Of a stretch of 51,534 nucleotides of DNA, positions 22,652-31,555 are shown piece by piece (positions within the stretch are counted from its first letter, which is position 1; the number at the start of each line of letters is the position of its first letter). This DNA is from an uncultured Burkholderiaceae bacterium. GTDB lineage: Bacteria > Pseudomonadota > Gammaproteobacteria > Burkholderiales > Burkholderiaceae_B. Location of the stretch: contig CALBEY010000062.1 of assembly GCA_937888805.1 (NCBI GenBank), forward strand, positions 1 to 51,534, given 5' to 3'. The notes below the pieces were generated by a model. That model did no database searches and was not told where the DNA came from. It saw nothing but the letters and a program-made list of their open reading frames with translations. Position numbers and translations under genes: made by a program.

Positions 22652-24685
22652 ATGGTGAACATGAACAATGCACAGCGTGAGGCTGTGCATTATCTTGACG
22701 GACCTAGCCTGGTGTTGGCGGGCGCAGGCTCGGGTAAAACGCGGGTTATCACCGGCAAAATCGCCTATCTCATTAAAACCTGTGGTTACTCAGCGCGCCA
22801 GATCGTGGCGGTTACTTTTACCAATAAGGCTGCTCTTGAAATGCAGTCGCGCCTGAGCCTGTTGCTAGACAAGCCACAAACGCGAGGATTGACGGTTTCA
22901 ACCTTTCATTCGCTGGGCGTGCGGTTTTTGCGCGAAGAATTTGCGGCAGCCGGACTAAAACAGGGATTCTCAGTATTGGATTCGCAAGATTGCTTGGGGC
23001 TGATCCAATCGTTGATTGCCACCACCGATCGGGCGCGGTTGAAAGCCGTTCAGCAACGTATTTCACTTTGGAAAAATGCGCTTGTGATGCCTGATCAGGC
23101 GGCACACCTGGCTGAATCGGCTCAAGCCCTTGAGGCTGTTCACACATATCACAGCTATCAAGCGACGTTACGCGCTTATCAGTCGGTTGATTTTGATGAT
23201 TTGATCTTGTTGCCTTGCCAAGTGCTGGCTGCCTGCGAGACGGTTCGACAGAAGTGGCAGCACCGTATCGGCTATCTGCTGGTTGATGAGTACCAAGACA
23301 CCAATCAGTGTCAGTATCAGTTCTTGAAGTACCTTACTGGATCACGGGCGATGTTTACCGCTGTGGGTGATGATGACCAAGCCATTTACGGTTGGCGTGG
23401 CGCCACCGTTGAAAACCTAGCGCGGCTGCAACAGGACTTTCCTGATCTGCGTCTGATCAAGCTGGAACAAAATTATCGTTCGACCCAGCGAATTTTGGCG
23501 GCAGCCAATCAAGTGATTTCGTGTAACCCAAAACTGTTCGACAAGACCTTGTGGTCTGAACACGGCACAGGCGAGACCATTACGGTGACCCGCATGGATG
23601 GTGAACTGGCTGAGGCCCAGTCGGTTGCCATGCGTTTGTCGGCGGCCCGAGTAGAAAAGCAAGCCCAGTGGCGTGACTTTGCGGTGCTATATCGCAGCAA
23701 TCAACAAGCGCGGGTTATGGAGCAAGCTTTGCGCGATTTGCGCATCCCTTACACCGTGTCGGGTGGACAAAGTTTTTTTGATAAATCAGAGGTCCGGGAT
23801 GTGCTGGCCTATTTGCGACTCTTGTCTAATGATGCCGATGATCCAGCCTTCATCCGCGCCGCTACCACTCCGCGCCGTGGCATTGGCCAAGCCACCTTGC
23901 AGGCGATTGGTCAATACGCCTCGCAACGCCAGTTGAGTATGCGCCAAGCGGCCAGTGAACAGGGCATGGTGTCGGTTTTACCCGCACGCCAATTTGAGGC
24001 GCTTTCGGGGTTCATGACCTTCGTATCCCGTTTTGAAGCGAGGTCTGTTAAGCCGCCACATCAACAGCCGGTGGACCAACTGCTCGATGAGCTGATACAA
24101 GCCATCGGTTATGAAAACCACCTCTATGATGTCTCGAGCGATGATCGTGCGGCCCAATCTAAATGGCAAAACGTACTTGATTTACTGGAGTGGTTAAATG
24201 GGCGTGCCAAGGAATCCGACTGGAACTTAGAAACGTTGGTGCAGCACGTGTCCCTTGTGACCATGTTAGATCGCCAGACTGACGAGTCGCCAGACACGGT
24301 AACGCTGTCGACGTTGCACGCGGCAAAAGGGTTGGAATTTCCACATGTGTTTCTCATTGGTGTTGAAGAAGGCTTGCTGCCTCACCTGGGTCGCAACTCG
24401 GGCGAGGACGAGCCAAACGATGCGGCCATTGACGCGGCCCGAATCGAAGAAGAGCGTCGCTTGATGTATGTCGGTATTACACGTGCCCAACGCAGCTTGC
24501 ACCTGACTTGGTGCGCGCGCCGACGACGTCAGCGCGAAGAGCGCGTTTGCGAGGTGTCTCGATTCGTGGCTGAAATGGGTTTAGAGCAAATCAAGCCTTC
24601 ACACGATCCTGGAGAAAACATGACACCCAAAGCGCGTATCGACATGCTTAAAAGTATGTTGTCCAAAGGTTCACGGGCACGCTAA
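22652..24685 (+). CDS. rep: ATP-dependent DNA helicase Rep
   Basis: Rep is a UvrD-family superfamily 1A 3'-5' helicase that clears proteins ahead of forks and takes part in PriA/PriC restart. The frame is open back into priA (22475), but the Rep family begins with MNNAQREAVHYLDGPSLVLA-like sequence. I take ATG 22652 (677 residues); ATG 22661 (674) is equally possible. Walker A GAGSGKTRVIT, Walker B DEYQDTNQCQ, GDDDQAIYGWRGA, LEQNYRST, TLHAAKGLEF and YVGITRAQ motifs are all present in order. Gene order priA-rep suggests one transcript. Confidence 0.95.
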   Translation: MVNMNNAQREAVHYLDGPSLVLAGAGSGKTRVITGKIAYLIKTCGYSARQIVAVTFTNKAALEMQSRLSLLLDKPQTRGLTVSTFHSLGVRFLREEFAAAGLKQGFSVLDSQDCLGLIQSLIATTDRARLKAVQQRISLWKNALVMPDQAAHLAESAQALEAVHTYHSYQATLRAYQSVDFDDLILLPCQVLAACETVRQKWQHRIGYLLVDEYQDTNQCQYQFLKYLTGSRAMFTAVGDDDQAIYGWRGATVENLARLQQDFPDLRLIKLEQNYRSTQRILAAANQVISCNPKLFDKTLWSEHGTGETITVTRMDGELAEAQSVAMRLSAARVEKQAQWRDFAVLYRSNQQARVMEQALRDLRIPYTVSGGQSFFDKSEVRDVLAYLRLLSNDADDPAFIRAATTPRRGIGQATLQAIGQYASQRQLSMRQAASEQGMVSVLPARQFEALSGFMTFVSRFEARSVKPPHQQPVDQLLDELIQAIGYENHLYDVSSDDRAAQSKWQNVLDLLEWLNGRAKESDWNLETLVQHVSLVTMLDRQTDESPDTVTLSTLHAAKGLEFPHVFLIGVEEGLLPHLGRNSGEDEPNDAAIDAARIEEERRLMYVGITRAQRSLHLTWCARRRRQREERVCEVSRFVAEMGLEQIKPSHDPGENMTPKARIDMLKSMLSKGSRAR

Positions 24686-24730
24686 GTGCAGTAAAAAAAT
24701 GGTGCTTGCAATCACAACACCCAATAAAAA

Positions 24731-25582
24731 CTAAGCGTTGGTTTGATTGCGTAGCAAACGGATGGTATCGATTAACTCTGATGCGGTCAGGCCAATGGGA
24801 CCGCCAAGCTGTTGCGTCAATGTTTGGGCAGCAGTGCCGTGCAACCAGACAGCGGCGGGTACCGCGATTGAAGCCTCAAATCCTTGGGCCAGTAGGCTAC
24901 TGATCAGGCCCGTCAACACATCACCAGTCCCCCCTGTGGCCAACCCAACATTACCGCTAGGGTTGATCTGGCAACACCCTTCGGGATCGGACACCACGGT
25001 GCGATGACCTTTAAGAACCACCCACGCCTTAAAGCGTTCGGCCAATGTGCGAGCAGCCAACAGTCGGTCGTGTTGGATCACGTTGGTGGTGGTGTCTAAA
25101 AGGCGTGCGGCCTCGGCTGGGTGAGGGGTGAGCACAACGGTGCCAGAGCCCCAAATGGGTGACACTTCGCCGTAGGCCAAGGCATTGAGGGCATCAGCAT
25201 CAACCACCATAGGGGCCTGGCCTCGAACCCTGAAGACCGTCTTTAACCACTGCGCAGCATCGCGGCCCAAGCCGCAACCCACGCCCCAAGCCTGAATATC
25301 GCCGGCCATGGCTAAAAGGCTATCGGCTTGACGCCACATCACTTCAGGCTGGATTGGGTCTAAGCCAAAATCCGGTGTTGACTGCGTAACACCCACGTAA
25401 ACTTTGCCTGCGCCGGCCTTCAATGCGCTGCGAGCGGCAAGCATCACCGCACCAGTCATGCCTGTGGCGCCACCCAATAGTCCAACGCTACCAAAGGTTC
25501 CTTTATGGCCGGTCTCTGATCTTGGCTCAAACAATGCTTTGAATTGTGCTCGGCTGATGCGTTCTTGTGGAAGTGAGGACAT
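24731..25582 (-). CDS. nnrD: ADP-dependent NAD(P)H-hydrate dehydratase
   Basis: NnrD repairs hydrated NADH or NADPH using ADP. The 283-residue ribokinase-fold protein shows GGATGMTGAVMLAARSALK near the N-terminus, VLTPHPAEAARLL and the signature GLATGGTGDVLTG with its catalytic Asp. It lacks the N-terminal epimerase (NnrE) domain found in fused versions such as E. coli YjeF. ATG 25582 fits the family better than the earlier in-frame start at 25639. It is divergent from the PaaH-like gene, 47 bases apart. Confidence 0.9.
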   Translation of the reverse strand: MSSLPQERISRAQFKALFEPRSETGHKGTFGSVGLLGGATGMTGAVMLAARSALKAGAGKVYVGVTQSTPDFGLDPIQPEVMWRQADSLLAMAGDIQAWGVGCGLGRDAAQWLKTVFRVRGQAPMVVDADALNALAYGEVSPIWGSGTVVLTPHPAEAARLLDTTTNVIQHDRLLAARTLAERFKAWVVLKGHRTVVSDPEGCCQINPSGNVGLATGGTGDVLTGLISSLLAQGFEASIAVPAAVWLHGTAAQTLTQQLGGPIGLTASELIDTIRLLRNQTNA

Positions 25583-25629
25583 GTTTGTCAGGCAGAATAG
25601 AATAAGTGATTGAGGAAAAAGGAAAGACA

Positions 25630-27156
25630 ATGCATTCATTTAAAACAATCGGGGTTGTGGGCGTTGGTGCCATGGGTAAAGGCATTGTACAGATCGCTGC
25701 TCAGGCAGGCCTTACCGTTTTGATTCACGACCAGCAGCTATCAGCTCTGCATGCGGCCCGTGAGGCCTTAGAAAAAACATGGCAAGTCTTGGTCGCCAAG
25801 GGCAAGCTTACCGAGCTGGCGGCAGCGGGTGCACTCGGTCGCGTGCACATTGCCCAAACCCTCAGTGAATTAGCTGATTGCGACCTGGTGATTGAGGCCA
25901 TTATTGAGCGACTTGATGCCAAACAGGCTTTGTTCCAAGCGCTTGAAGCCGTGGTGAGCCCCCAATGTGTTTTGGTTTCTAATACGTCATCGTTATCGAT
26001 CACAGCCATCGCGTCAGCGTGTGCCACGCCAGAGCGTGTGGCGGGTTATCACTTTTTTAATCCCGTTCCTTTGATGAAGGTGGTGGAAGTGATTGACGGG
26101 CTTCGCAGCGATCCTGCTGTGGGTGATGCGTTGATGAGTTTGACGCAAACCCTAGGACACACTGCCGTGCGGGCCAAAGACATGCCTGGGTTTATCGTCA
26201 ATCATGCGGGCCGCGGTTTGGGTACTGAGGGCTTGCGTACCGTGCAAGAGGGTGTGACCTGTTTTGAGGGGGTTGATGCCATCATGCGAGAGCAGTGTGG
26301 CTTTCGCATGGGGCCTTTTGAGCTGATGGATTTAACCGGGGTTGATGTGTCTCACCCAGTGATGGAATCGATCTATCACCAGTTCTATGAAGAGCCTCGT
26401 TTCCGTCCTTCGCCAATCACCGCACAAAGGGTAGCGGGTGGCTTGTTTGGCCGAAAAGTGGGCGTGGGTTTTTATGAATACCCTGATGGCAAAAAACGTG
26501 AGTCCCCCTTGACGGAGATTCCGACCCCAGACCATTTGCCGCCCGTGTGGGTGAGCCCAACCCACGCGCAAGGCCATGCGATGGCCGTGCAGTTGTTCAA
26601 AGCGCTTGGCGTAACGATTCAAACCGGCAGTCATCCTGACGCCGAGAGTCTGATTGTGGTGACGCCTTATGGGCAAGACATATCCACGGCAGTATCGCAA
26701 CAAGGCTTAGACGCGGCACGCACTGTCGGGGTTGATACATTTGGGACGATCTTGCCAGCCAAGCGCCGAACCTTGATGGTCAGCCCAGCCACAACGCCGA
26801 AGTGGCGCGATGCGGCACACGCCTTGTTGGCTCGAGATCAAGTCGGTGTGACTGTGATTCAGGACTCACCAGGGTTTGTGGCGCAGCGTGTCTTGGCAAC
26901 GATTGTGAATGTCGCCTGTGAGATTGCCCAACAACAAATTGCATCGCCTGCTGATATTGATCGCGCCGTGAGCCTTGGGTTGAACTACCCCGCGGGTCCC
27001 TTGGCTTTGGGTGACACCTTGGGTGCCAAGCAAATTTTAGAGATTCTAACGAATATGCAGGCTGTTACGGGGGACCCTCGTTACCGTCCCAGCTTGTGGT
27101 TGCAGCGTCGGGTGCAACTCGGGCTGTCATTGCTACAGCCAGCAGCAACCGCCTAA
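25630..27156 (+). CDS. 3-hydroxyacyl-CoA dehydrogenase, PaaH type
   Basis: This 508-residue protein oxidises 3-hydroxyacyl-CoA to 3-oxoacyl-CoA with NAD+. It has an N-terminal Rossmann loop GVGAMGKGIVQIAAQAG, the catalytic region SNTSSLSITAIA and YHFFNPVPLMKVVEVI with the catalytic His, then two C-terminal 3HCDH helical domains, as in the long PaaH (phenylacetate) type rather than the short FadB-like or PhbD type. ATG 25630 is preceded by AAAGGAAAG. There are no other paa genes nearby, so its pathway is open; the enoyl-CoA hydratase at 9.7 kb is a possible partner. Confidence 0.88.
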   Translation: MHSFKTIGVVGVGAMGKGIVQIAAQAGLTVLIHDQQLSALHAAREALEKTWQVLVAKGKLTELAAAGALGRVHIAQTLSELADCDLVIEAIIERLDAKQALFQALEAVVSPQCVLVSNTSSLSITAIASACATPERVAGYHFFNPVPLMKVVEVIDGLRSDPAVGDALMSLTQTLGHTAVRAKDMPGFIVNHAGRGLGTEGLRTVQEGVTCFEGVDAIMREQCGFRMGPFELMDLTGVDVSHPVMESIYHQFYEEPRFRPSPITAQRVAGGLFGRKVGVGFYEYPDGKKRESPLTEIPTPDHLPPVWVSPTHAQGHAMAVQLFKALGVTIQTGSHPDAESLIVVTPYGQDISTAVSQQGLDAARTVGVDTFGTILPAKRRTLMVSPATTPKWRDAAHALLARDQVGVTVIQDSPGFVAQRVLATIVNVACEIAQQQIASPADIDRAVSLGLNYPAGPLALGDTLGAKQILEILTNMQAVTGDPRYRPSLWLQRRVQLGLSLLQPAATA

Positions 27157-27188
27157 AAAAAGGCCCCTCACGCGCGAGGGGCCTTTTT
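27157..27188. terminator. Bidirectional intrinsic terminator
   Basis: A 13-pair perfect stem (27157-27169 with 27176-27188) has a six-base ACGCGC loop. A-runs and T-runs at both feet let it act in both directions. It sits between the convergent PaaH-like and cytochrome c genes and very probably ends both transcripts. Confidence 0.9.
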
Positions 27189-27217
27189 CAATCAATCCAT
27201 CCAATAAATCAATCCCA

Positions 27218-27811
27218 TCACTTCAACTGTCCTACCATGTAGTGAACAGCATCGCTGATGTCTTTATCACTCGCTGCAGCTAGACCACCACGTGCCGGCA
27301 TGACGCCTTTGCCTTTGATGGCGTTGGCAACCATGCTGTCCATGCCCCTGGACATAGCGGGACCCCAAGCGGTTTTGTCGCCAAATTTGGGAGCACCAGC
27401 AACGCCCACGGCGTGACAGGCCATGCAGGCTTGCTTGTAAATTTGCTCGCCCTTGACCATGTCAGCGGGGCCGTCGGAGACGGGCTCGCTTTGGACTGCT
27501 GCGACAGCGACAACAACGGGTGTCGCAGCAACGACCATTGGGGCAACTGGGGCACCACCTTCAGTGATCTCGATTTTGGCCACGGGTGCGATGCGAAGCG
27601 CTGTTGCTTCAGCGCCCAAGGTGTCAGAGCCAGCAGACGTCTTGGTACCAGAAGTCACCCAGCTAACCAATAAAATGATGACCACAACTGGAATGATGAA
27701 TGACAGCACTATCGTCACGATCAATTGCTTGGGGGTTTTGATCAAGGTGCCATGCGCCTCGACGTTCCCTTCAGTATGATCTCCATGGTGTGATTCGCTT
27801 GAATTGCTCAT
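27218..27811 (-). CDS. Membrane-anchored cytochrome c, c5-like
   Basis: The 197-residue protein has a His-rich cytoplasmic N-terminus, one transmembrane helix (about 30-52) as an uncleaved anchor, a long Ala/Val/Pro linker (about 60-115), and a C-terminal class I cytochrome c domain with haem motif CMACH (129-133). The likely axial Met171 is in KGVMPARGG. It probably carries electrons in the periplasm between a quinol oxidase branch or cytochrome bc1 and an oxidase. No partner enzyme is nearby. Confidence 0.88.
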   Translation of the reverse strand: MSNSSESHHGDHTEGNVEAHGTLIKTPKQLIVTIVLSFIIPVVVIILLVSWVTSGTKTSAGSDTLGAEATALRIAPVAKIEITEGGAPVAPMVVAATPVVVAVAAVQSEPVSDGPADMVKGEQIYKQACMACHAVGVAGAPKFGDKTAWGPAMSRGMDSMVANAIKGKGVMPARGGLAAASDKDISDAVHYMVGQLK

Positions 27812-27927
27812 AACGTAACCCTATGTTGCAGTAACCAAAAAAGTGATCGAATTATAGCGGCAATGTGAAAGATGGGGCCATGCAACCAAGACGCTGATGG
27901 GGGTGTAGAGGTATACTGCGGTGCTTG

Positions 27928-28002
27928 GCGCCCGTAGTTCAATGGATAGAATAAGAGTTTCCGAAGCTCTCGATACAGGTTCGATTCCTGTCGGGCGCGC
28001 CA
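27928..28002 (+). tRNA. tRNA-Arg (CCG)
   Basis: This is a 75-nt cloverleaf with acceptor stem GCGCCCG/CGGGCGC, discriminator G, encoded CCA (28000-28002), anticodon loop TTCCGAA (anticodon CCG, reading CGG codons) and T-loop TTCGATT. A TATACT (27912-27917) 10 bases upstream may be its -10 box. It lies between the divergently placed cytochrome c gene and the 3' end of gshA. Confidence 0.95.
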
Positions 28003-28050
28003 AGTTGTTGCTACAGCGCTGGCATATTCACCAAAAATTTCTCAAATGGT

Positions 28051-29640
28051 CTATTTCGGTGCTTTCAATGCCTCGTTAAAGCGCGTGACGTACTCTTCAA
28101 ACGATACGCCAGTTTCTGACTCTAGCGCCTTTTGGGCTGCCAGTGAATCATCCCTGAGTTTGGTGCCCGTGGCTCGTTCAGCGGCTGTCAATCCGGCCTC
28201 GGACAAGCGGCGCGTGTGTTGCAAGGACAGATTTAGGCCAAATTCGTGAAAGCTCGAATACTGGCTTTTGAGAGCATCCAACACGCGTGCCGATGGCGTG
28301 GTTTCAGGGTCAATAATTTTGACGTGTTGGGCTTGGACGGCGGTGACGTAACCATCATCGCCGGTTTGCTTGGCCAAGAGTCCTGCACAAGCTTGTACTT
28401 GATCCAACACCTGTGTGGCCCATTGTGCCAATGGCACGGGAACACCAGACTGTCCGAGCAGTAGGCCAGGCTTACGGCCCTGGCGGACAGCGGTTTGAAA
28501 ATTGTTGGCACTTTCTAGGCAAAACCCGTCTTCGCCAAAGGTGGGACTGTTTTCAAGGGCGCAAAACAATAAAAAAGCATCCATGAAACGAGCGGTTTCG
28601 GCGCTGATTCCGCAGGGTTCGAAGGGATCAATATCCAAGCACCGGACCTCAACGTATTGAATTCCTCGCTCGGCCAGTGCGGTAATGGGTCGTTCGCCTC
28701 GAGCGGTGGTGTGCTTGGGTCGTATGGTTGAGTAATATTCGTTTTCAATTTGCAGCAGGTTGCAATTCAACTGCGTCCATTGCCCGTCCTTATGCGTCCC
28801 GATGGCCTCATAGGCGGGCCATGGCGTGGTTACAGCGTCGTAGAGGCGCGATAAAAAAGTGGTTAGGTCGTTGTAACAAGGCTTTAAGGTCGACTGTGCT
28901 TTGTTTTGATAACCAAAGTCACTCATTCGTAGGCTGGTGGCCCATGGTAAAAATAGGGTTTGATCATCAAGTACTTGCAAGTCATGCTCACGATCGCCAA
29001 TAAAGTCGCGAGACACCGCTGGCGAGGCGCCAAATAGGTACATCAGCAACCAGCTGTGCCTTACAAAGTTGCGAATCAGGCTGACATAGCCCGCGGACTG
29101 CCGCGTTTGTGGCGTGTCTCCGGGCAGGTCAAGCTTTTCCCAAAAATCAGCAGCAAAAGAGAAGTTGTAATGCAGCCCAGCGATACATTGCATGGCTTTG
29201 CCATAGCGTGCATCCAGCCCGCGTCGATAAACATGCTTGAGCATGCCACTGTTTGACGTTCCGTACCAAGCGATTGGAATATCTGCCTCGGGTGGCAGGG
29301 TGGCGGGCATGGAATGATTCCAAATAGCCTCTTGACTGAGACTATCAACGGCCAAGCGATGCACCCAGTCTAGGGCCTGTATCAGGGAGTCCACATCGCG
29401 ATGGGTATCGGTAATGAGTTCGAGTAGCCCCTCCGAGTAATCGGTCGTGATGTGGGGGTGGGTGAGTGCCGAGCCCAAAGCGATGGGGTGAGGCGTCATT
29501 GACAGGCGCCCATGGCGGTCCACGCGTAAGCCCTCTTTCTCAATGCCGCGCAGAGATTGGGTCAACAAGTTGGGATATTGTTGTAGAAGCGTTAATCGCT
29601 TTTGTAGCAAGGTGGTCAACCGAACGTCCTGAGTTGTCAT
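28051..29640 (-). CDS. gshA: Glutamate-cysteine ligase
   Basis: GshA joins glutamate and cysteine, the rate-limiting step of glutathione synthesis. At 529 residues it belongs to the E. coli-type family: LRGIEKEGLRVDRHGRLSM near residue 30, TTDYSEGLLELIT near 65, and WYGTSNSGMLKHVYRRGL around 155 are diagnostic. The ATG at 29640 directly faces the lipoprotein gene on the plus strand. gshB is not in the window. Confidence 0.95.
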   Translation of the reverse strand: MTTQDVRLTTLLQKRLTLLQQYPNLLTQSLRGIEKEGLRVDRHGRLSMTPHPIALGSALTHPHITTDYSEGLLELITDTHRDVDSLIQALDWVHRLAVDSLSQEAIWNHSMPATLPPEADIPIAWYGTSNSGMLKHVYRRGLDARYGKAMQCIAGLHYNFSFAADFWEKLDLPGDTPQTRQSAGYVSLIRNFVRHSWLLMYLFGASPAVSRDFIGDREHDLQVLDDQTLFLPWATSLRMSDFGYQNKAQSTLKPCYNDLTTFLSRLYDAVTTPWPAYEAIGTHKDGQWTQLNCNLLQIENEYYSTIRPKHTTARGERPITALAERGIQYVEVRCLDIDPFEPCGISAETARFMDAFLLFCALENSPTFGEDGFCLESANNFQTAVRQGRKPGLLLGQSGVPVPLAQWATQVLDQVQACAGLLAKQTGDDGYVTAVQAQHVKIIDPETTPSARVLDALKSQYSSFHEFGLNLSLQHTRRLSEAGLTAAERATGTKLRDDSLAAQKALESETGVSFEEYVTRFNEALKAPK

Positions 29641-29730
29641 TAAAATGATTATTAGTGCGCCCGATTGTACGTGAATGGTTCGCTTGTTAGCGCAAGAATC
29701 ATTTCCAGGTTTTTGAAAAAGGAAACCCGC

Positions 29731-30258
29731 TTGTTATCGAATTTACGGCACCAACGACGTCTTTTAGGTGGTCTTATTCTTTTGTTTTTGGTTGGCGTTT
29801 TGTCGGCGTGTTACCCCAAATACAATTGGCGCGAATTGCCAGTGGTCGATGGACTCGCCGTGGCTGCGTTTCCGGCACGGGTCGACACCGCGCAGCGCGA
29901 GATCATGCTTAATGACATGAAACTCACCTTTGAGCTGACAAGCGCGACAATCGACAAAACAGTCTTTTCAGTCGGCTACAGCCAGTTGCCCACAGAAAGT
30001 ACGCCCTCGCAACGCCAAGAGGCCCAGCGTGCAATGATCACATCGTTAGCCAGTGCCATGGGCCAACCTGTGCCTGTCGAGGCTTTTGCCGGAGAGGCAT
30101 TCGTTTTGGCGTCGCCCAACGCACAAACGCCGCTGGTCATGCACGCCAGAGTGGTGTTGTATTACGACGTGGTAATACGCCAAATTGCGGCTGGCCCGAT
30201 CGGTGAACTAACCCCAGAGATTGCACAAGAGTTTATGCGGTCGTTCAAAATACGCTAG
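29731..30258 (+). CDS. Small lipoprotein of unknown function
   Basis: I do not recognise a named family. From TTG 29731, which has an AAGGA site seven bases upstream, the product is 175 residues with a classical lipoprotein signal: a basic start (NLRHQRR), a hydrophobic run LLGGLILLFLVGV and a lipobox LSAC with the acylated Cys near residue 26. The mature part (WRELPVVDGLAVAAFPARVD onwards) is a mixed alpha/beta domain without catalytic motifs, ending EFMRSFKI. An earlier in-frame TTG at 29665 would put 22 residues before the signal and is unlikely. Its stop overlaps the convergent LuxR-type gene by 14 bases. Confidence 0.7.
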   Translation: MLSNLRHQRRLLGGLILLFLVGVLSACYPKYNWRELPVVDGLAVAAFPARVDTAQREIMLNDMKLTFELTSATIDKTVFSVGYSQLPTESTPSQRQEAQRAMITSLASAMGQPVPVEAFAGEAFVLASPNAQTPLVMHARVVLYYDVVIRQIAAGPIGELTPEIAQEFMRSFKIR

Positions 30259-30541
30259 TCGGTCGCAACAGCCCCATGTAAATGGCTTGTGCCACGCAGG
30301 CTTGTCTGCCGTAAACATTTAGTTTTTTACTGGCATTGCGCAGATGAAAATTGACCGTGCTTTCGCTCAAGCCCAAAATGGTGGCTGTTTCCCAGCTTGT
30401 TTTGCCGCGAGACACCCAGGCCAGACACTCCAACTCACGCCTGGATAAAGGTGTTTTAATCATTTTTTGTAACCTCTTGTGACAATTGCTTGACTTAGGG
30501 GCGATAGTTTGAAGCTTTATGACAGTTTTGTTAATGCGCAT
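30245..30541 (-). CDS. LuxR/GerE-type stand-alone HTH regulator
   Basis: The product is at most 98 residues and consists almost only of the DNA-binding domain of a LuxR-family regulator: LSRRELECLAWVSRGKTSWE, then ILGLSESTVNFHLRNASKKL. This subtype with W-x-x-x-G-K-x-x-W-E normally sits behind an acyl-homoserine-lactone-binding domain, which is missing; the upstream DNA is the next gene's start. Two starts are possible: ATG 30541 (98 aa, weak site) or ATG 30463 (72 aa, AGAGG site). It could be a decayed quorum-sensing regulator or a functional solo HTH. Confidence 0.75.
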   Translation of the reverse strand: MRINKTVIKLQTIAPKSSNCHKRLQKMIKTPLSRRELECLAWVSRGKTSWETATILGLSESTVNFHLRNASKKLNVYGRQACVAQAIYMGLLRPTSVF

Positions 30542-30571
30542 AATCCCTGAGTTTTTTTTAGGAAATGAATT

Positions 30572-31474
30572 TTGAGCGTTCTTTTTGCGGCTTACTTCAG
30601 TACCATCGCGCGGTTGTTGCCCATGATCGTTTGCGGTTTGGCTGGGTTTGTGTGGGGCAAGCGAGGCGCGGCTTATCCAACAGCGTTTGTGTCAACGCTG
30701 GTGACTTACTTAGCGATTCCAGCGCTGGTGTTTCATACCCTGATGACCACGCCCTTGGAAGCCGATGCTTTGGTACTGATTTTGGGGGCGTCTACAGCTG
30801 CATTGCTGTCGGCGGCTGTCTTGGTTGCCGGTCTTTTGTGGTTGTTTCGCCTGCCTGTTGCGGCGCTTGGTCAGACCGCCTGGATGCCCAATGCCGGCAA
30901 TTTGGGTTTGCCCATGGCAACGCTGGTTTTTGGTGCGGAAGGGTTGACCGTTGCGATCGCTTTTTTTGCGGTGTCGTCTTTTTTGAGCTTCACCTTGGGT
31001 TTGCGTTGGCTGACGGGCTCGTCAGGCAAAGTTTCACGCCAACCTGTGGTTTGGGCGACACTGTTGGCTGTTGGCGCGCGCGCTGTGGAGATTGAGTCCC
31101 CAGTTTGGCTACTCGATAGTGCCCTCATGTTAGGTAGCCTGGCCGTGCCGTTGATGTTGCTCACGCTTGGGCATGCATTATCACAGCTGCCGCGCTCAGG
31201 ATTGAAAGCAGGTACGCTCGTGGCCTTAGCGAGATTTATCAGTGGCGCATTGGTGGCGCTCGTTTTGCTTATCACCCCTGGCTTACCGCAGGCAATTGCT
31301 GCCCCTATCGCATTACAAATGGTGATGCCTTGTGCGGTCAACAGCTACCTTTTTGCTCGTCTGCATGGCTCTCAAGGTGATGCCTCAGCGGGTGGCGTGT
31401 TGCTCTCAACGCTCGCTTTTGTGGTGGTTGCGCCATTTCTGCTTTGGTTGATTGGTGCTACTTTAATACGTTAG
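30572..31474 (+). CDS. AEC family transporter
   Basis: This 300-residue, very hydrophobic protein with about ten transmembrane helices in two halves matches the auxin efflux carrier/malonate transporter family. Landmarks are YLAIPALVFHTLM in the first half, the conserved MPNAGNLGLPMA crossover motif near residue 110, and IALQMVMPCAVNSYLFA near the end. Members export or take up small organic acids such as malonate. The start is TTG 30572 with AGGA upstream; an overlapping ATG frame at 30565 lacks a membrane pattern. It is divergent from the LuxR-type gene, 30 bases apart. Confidence 0.82.
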   Translation: MSVLFAAYFSTIARLLPMIVCGLAGFVWGKRGAAYPTAFVSTLVTYLAIPALVFHTLMTTPLEADALVLILGASTAALLSAAVLVAGLLWLFRLPVAALGQTAWMPNAGNLGLPMATLVFGAEGLTVAIAFFAVSSFLSFTLGLRWLTGSSGKVSRQPVVWATLLAVGARAVEIESPVWLLDSALMLGSLAVPLMLLTLGHALSQLPRSGLKAGTLVALARFISGALVALVLLITPGLPQAIAAPIALQMVMPCAVNSYLFARLHGSQGDASAGGVLLSTLAFVVVAPFLLWLIGATLIR

Positions 31475-31499
31475 CAGTGATACACTTTAGTGATGTTCT

Positions 31500-31555
31500 A
31501 GGCGCCGATTTGGCTGATCTGCTTGCGGGCGCCTCACAAATCCCGCTAAAGAGGT
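31500..31555 (+). ncRNA. SAM-II riboswitch upstream of metX
   Basis: The metX leader matches the compact SAM-II fold. A P1 stem pairs AGGCGCC (31500-31506) with GGCGCCT (31528-31534). The loop begins with the conserved GATTT, and the 3' segment CACAAATCCCGCTAAAGAGG (31535-31554) matches the characteristic AAAT-n3-GCTAAA-purine pattern. A pseudoknot can form between GCGGG (31525-31529) and CCCGC (31542-31546), trading with the top two P1 pairs. The ribosome site GAGG (31551-31554) lies directly at the 3' edge, so SAM binding would block translation of metX, as known for this class. Identified by eye against the remembered consensus. Confidence 0.75.

Noticed and set aside
27821..28003. Minus-strand 60-codon frame over tRNA-Arg
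   Set aside because: It starts MARPTGIEPVSRASE, the classic false protein produced by reading the antisense of a tRNA gene.
30565..31095. ATG-started 176-codon frame overlapping the AEC transporter
   Set aside because: Cysteine- and glycine-rich with no domain; the overlapping TTG-started frame gives a convincing ten-helix transporter.
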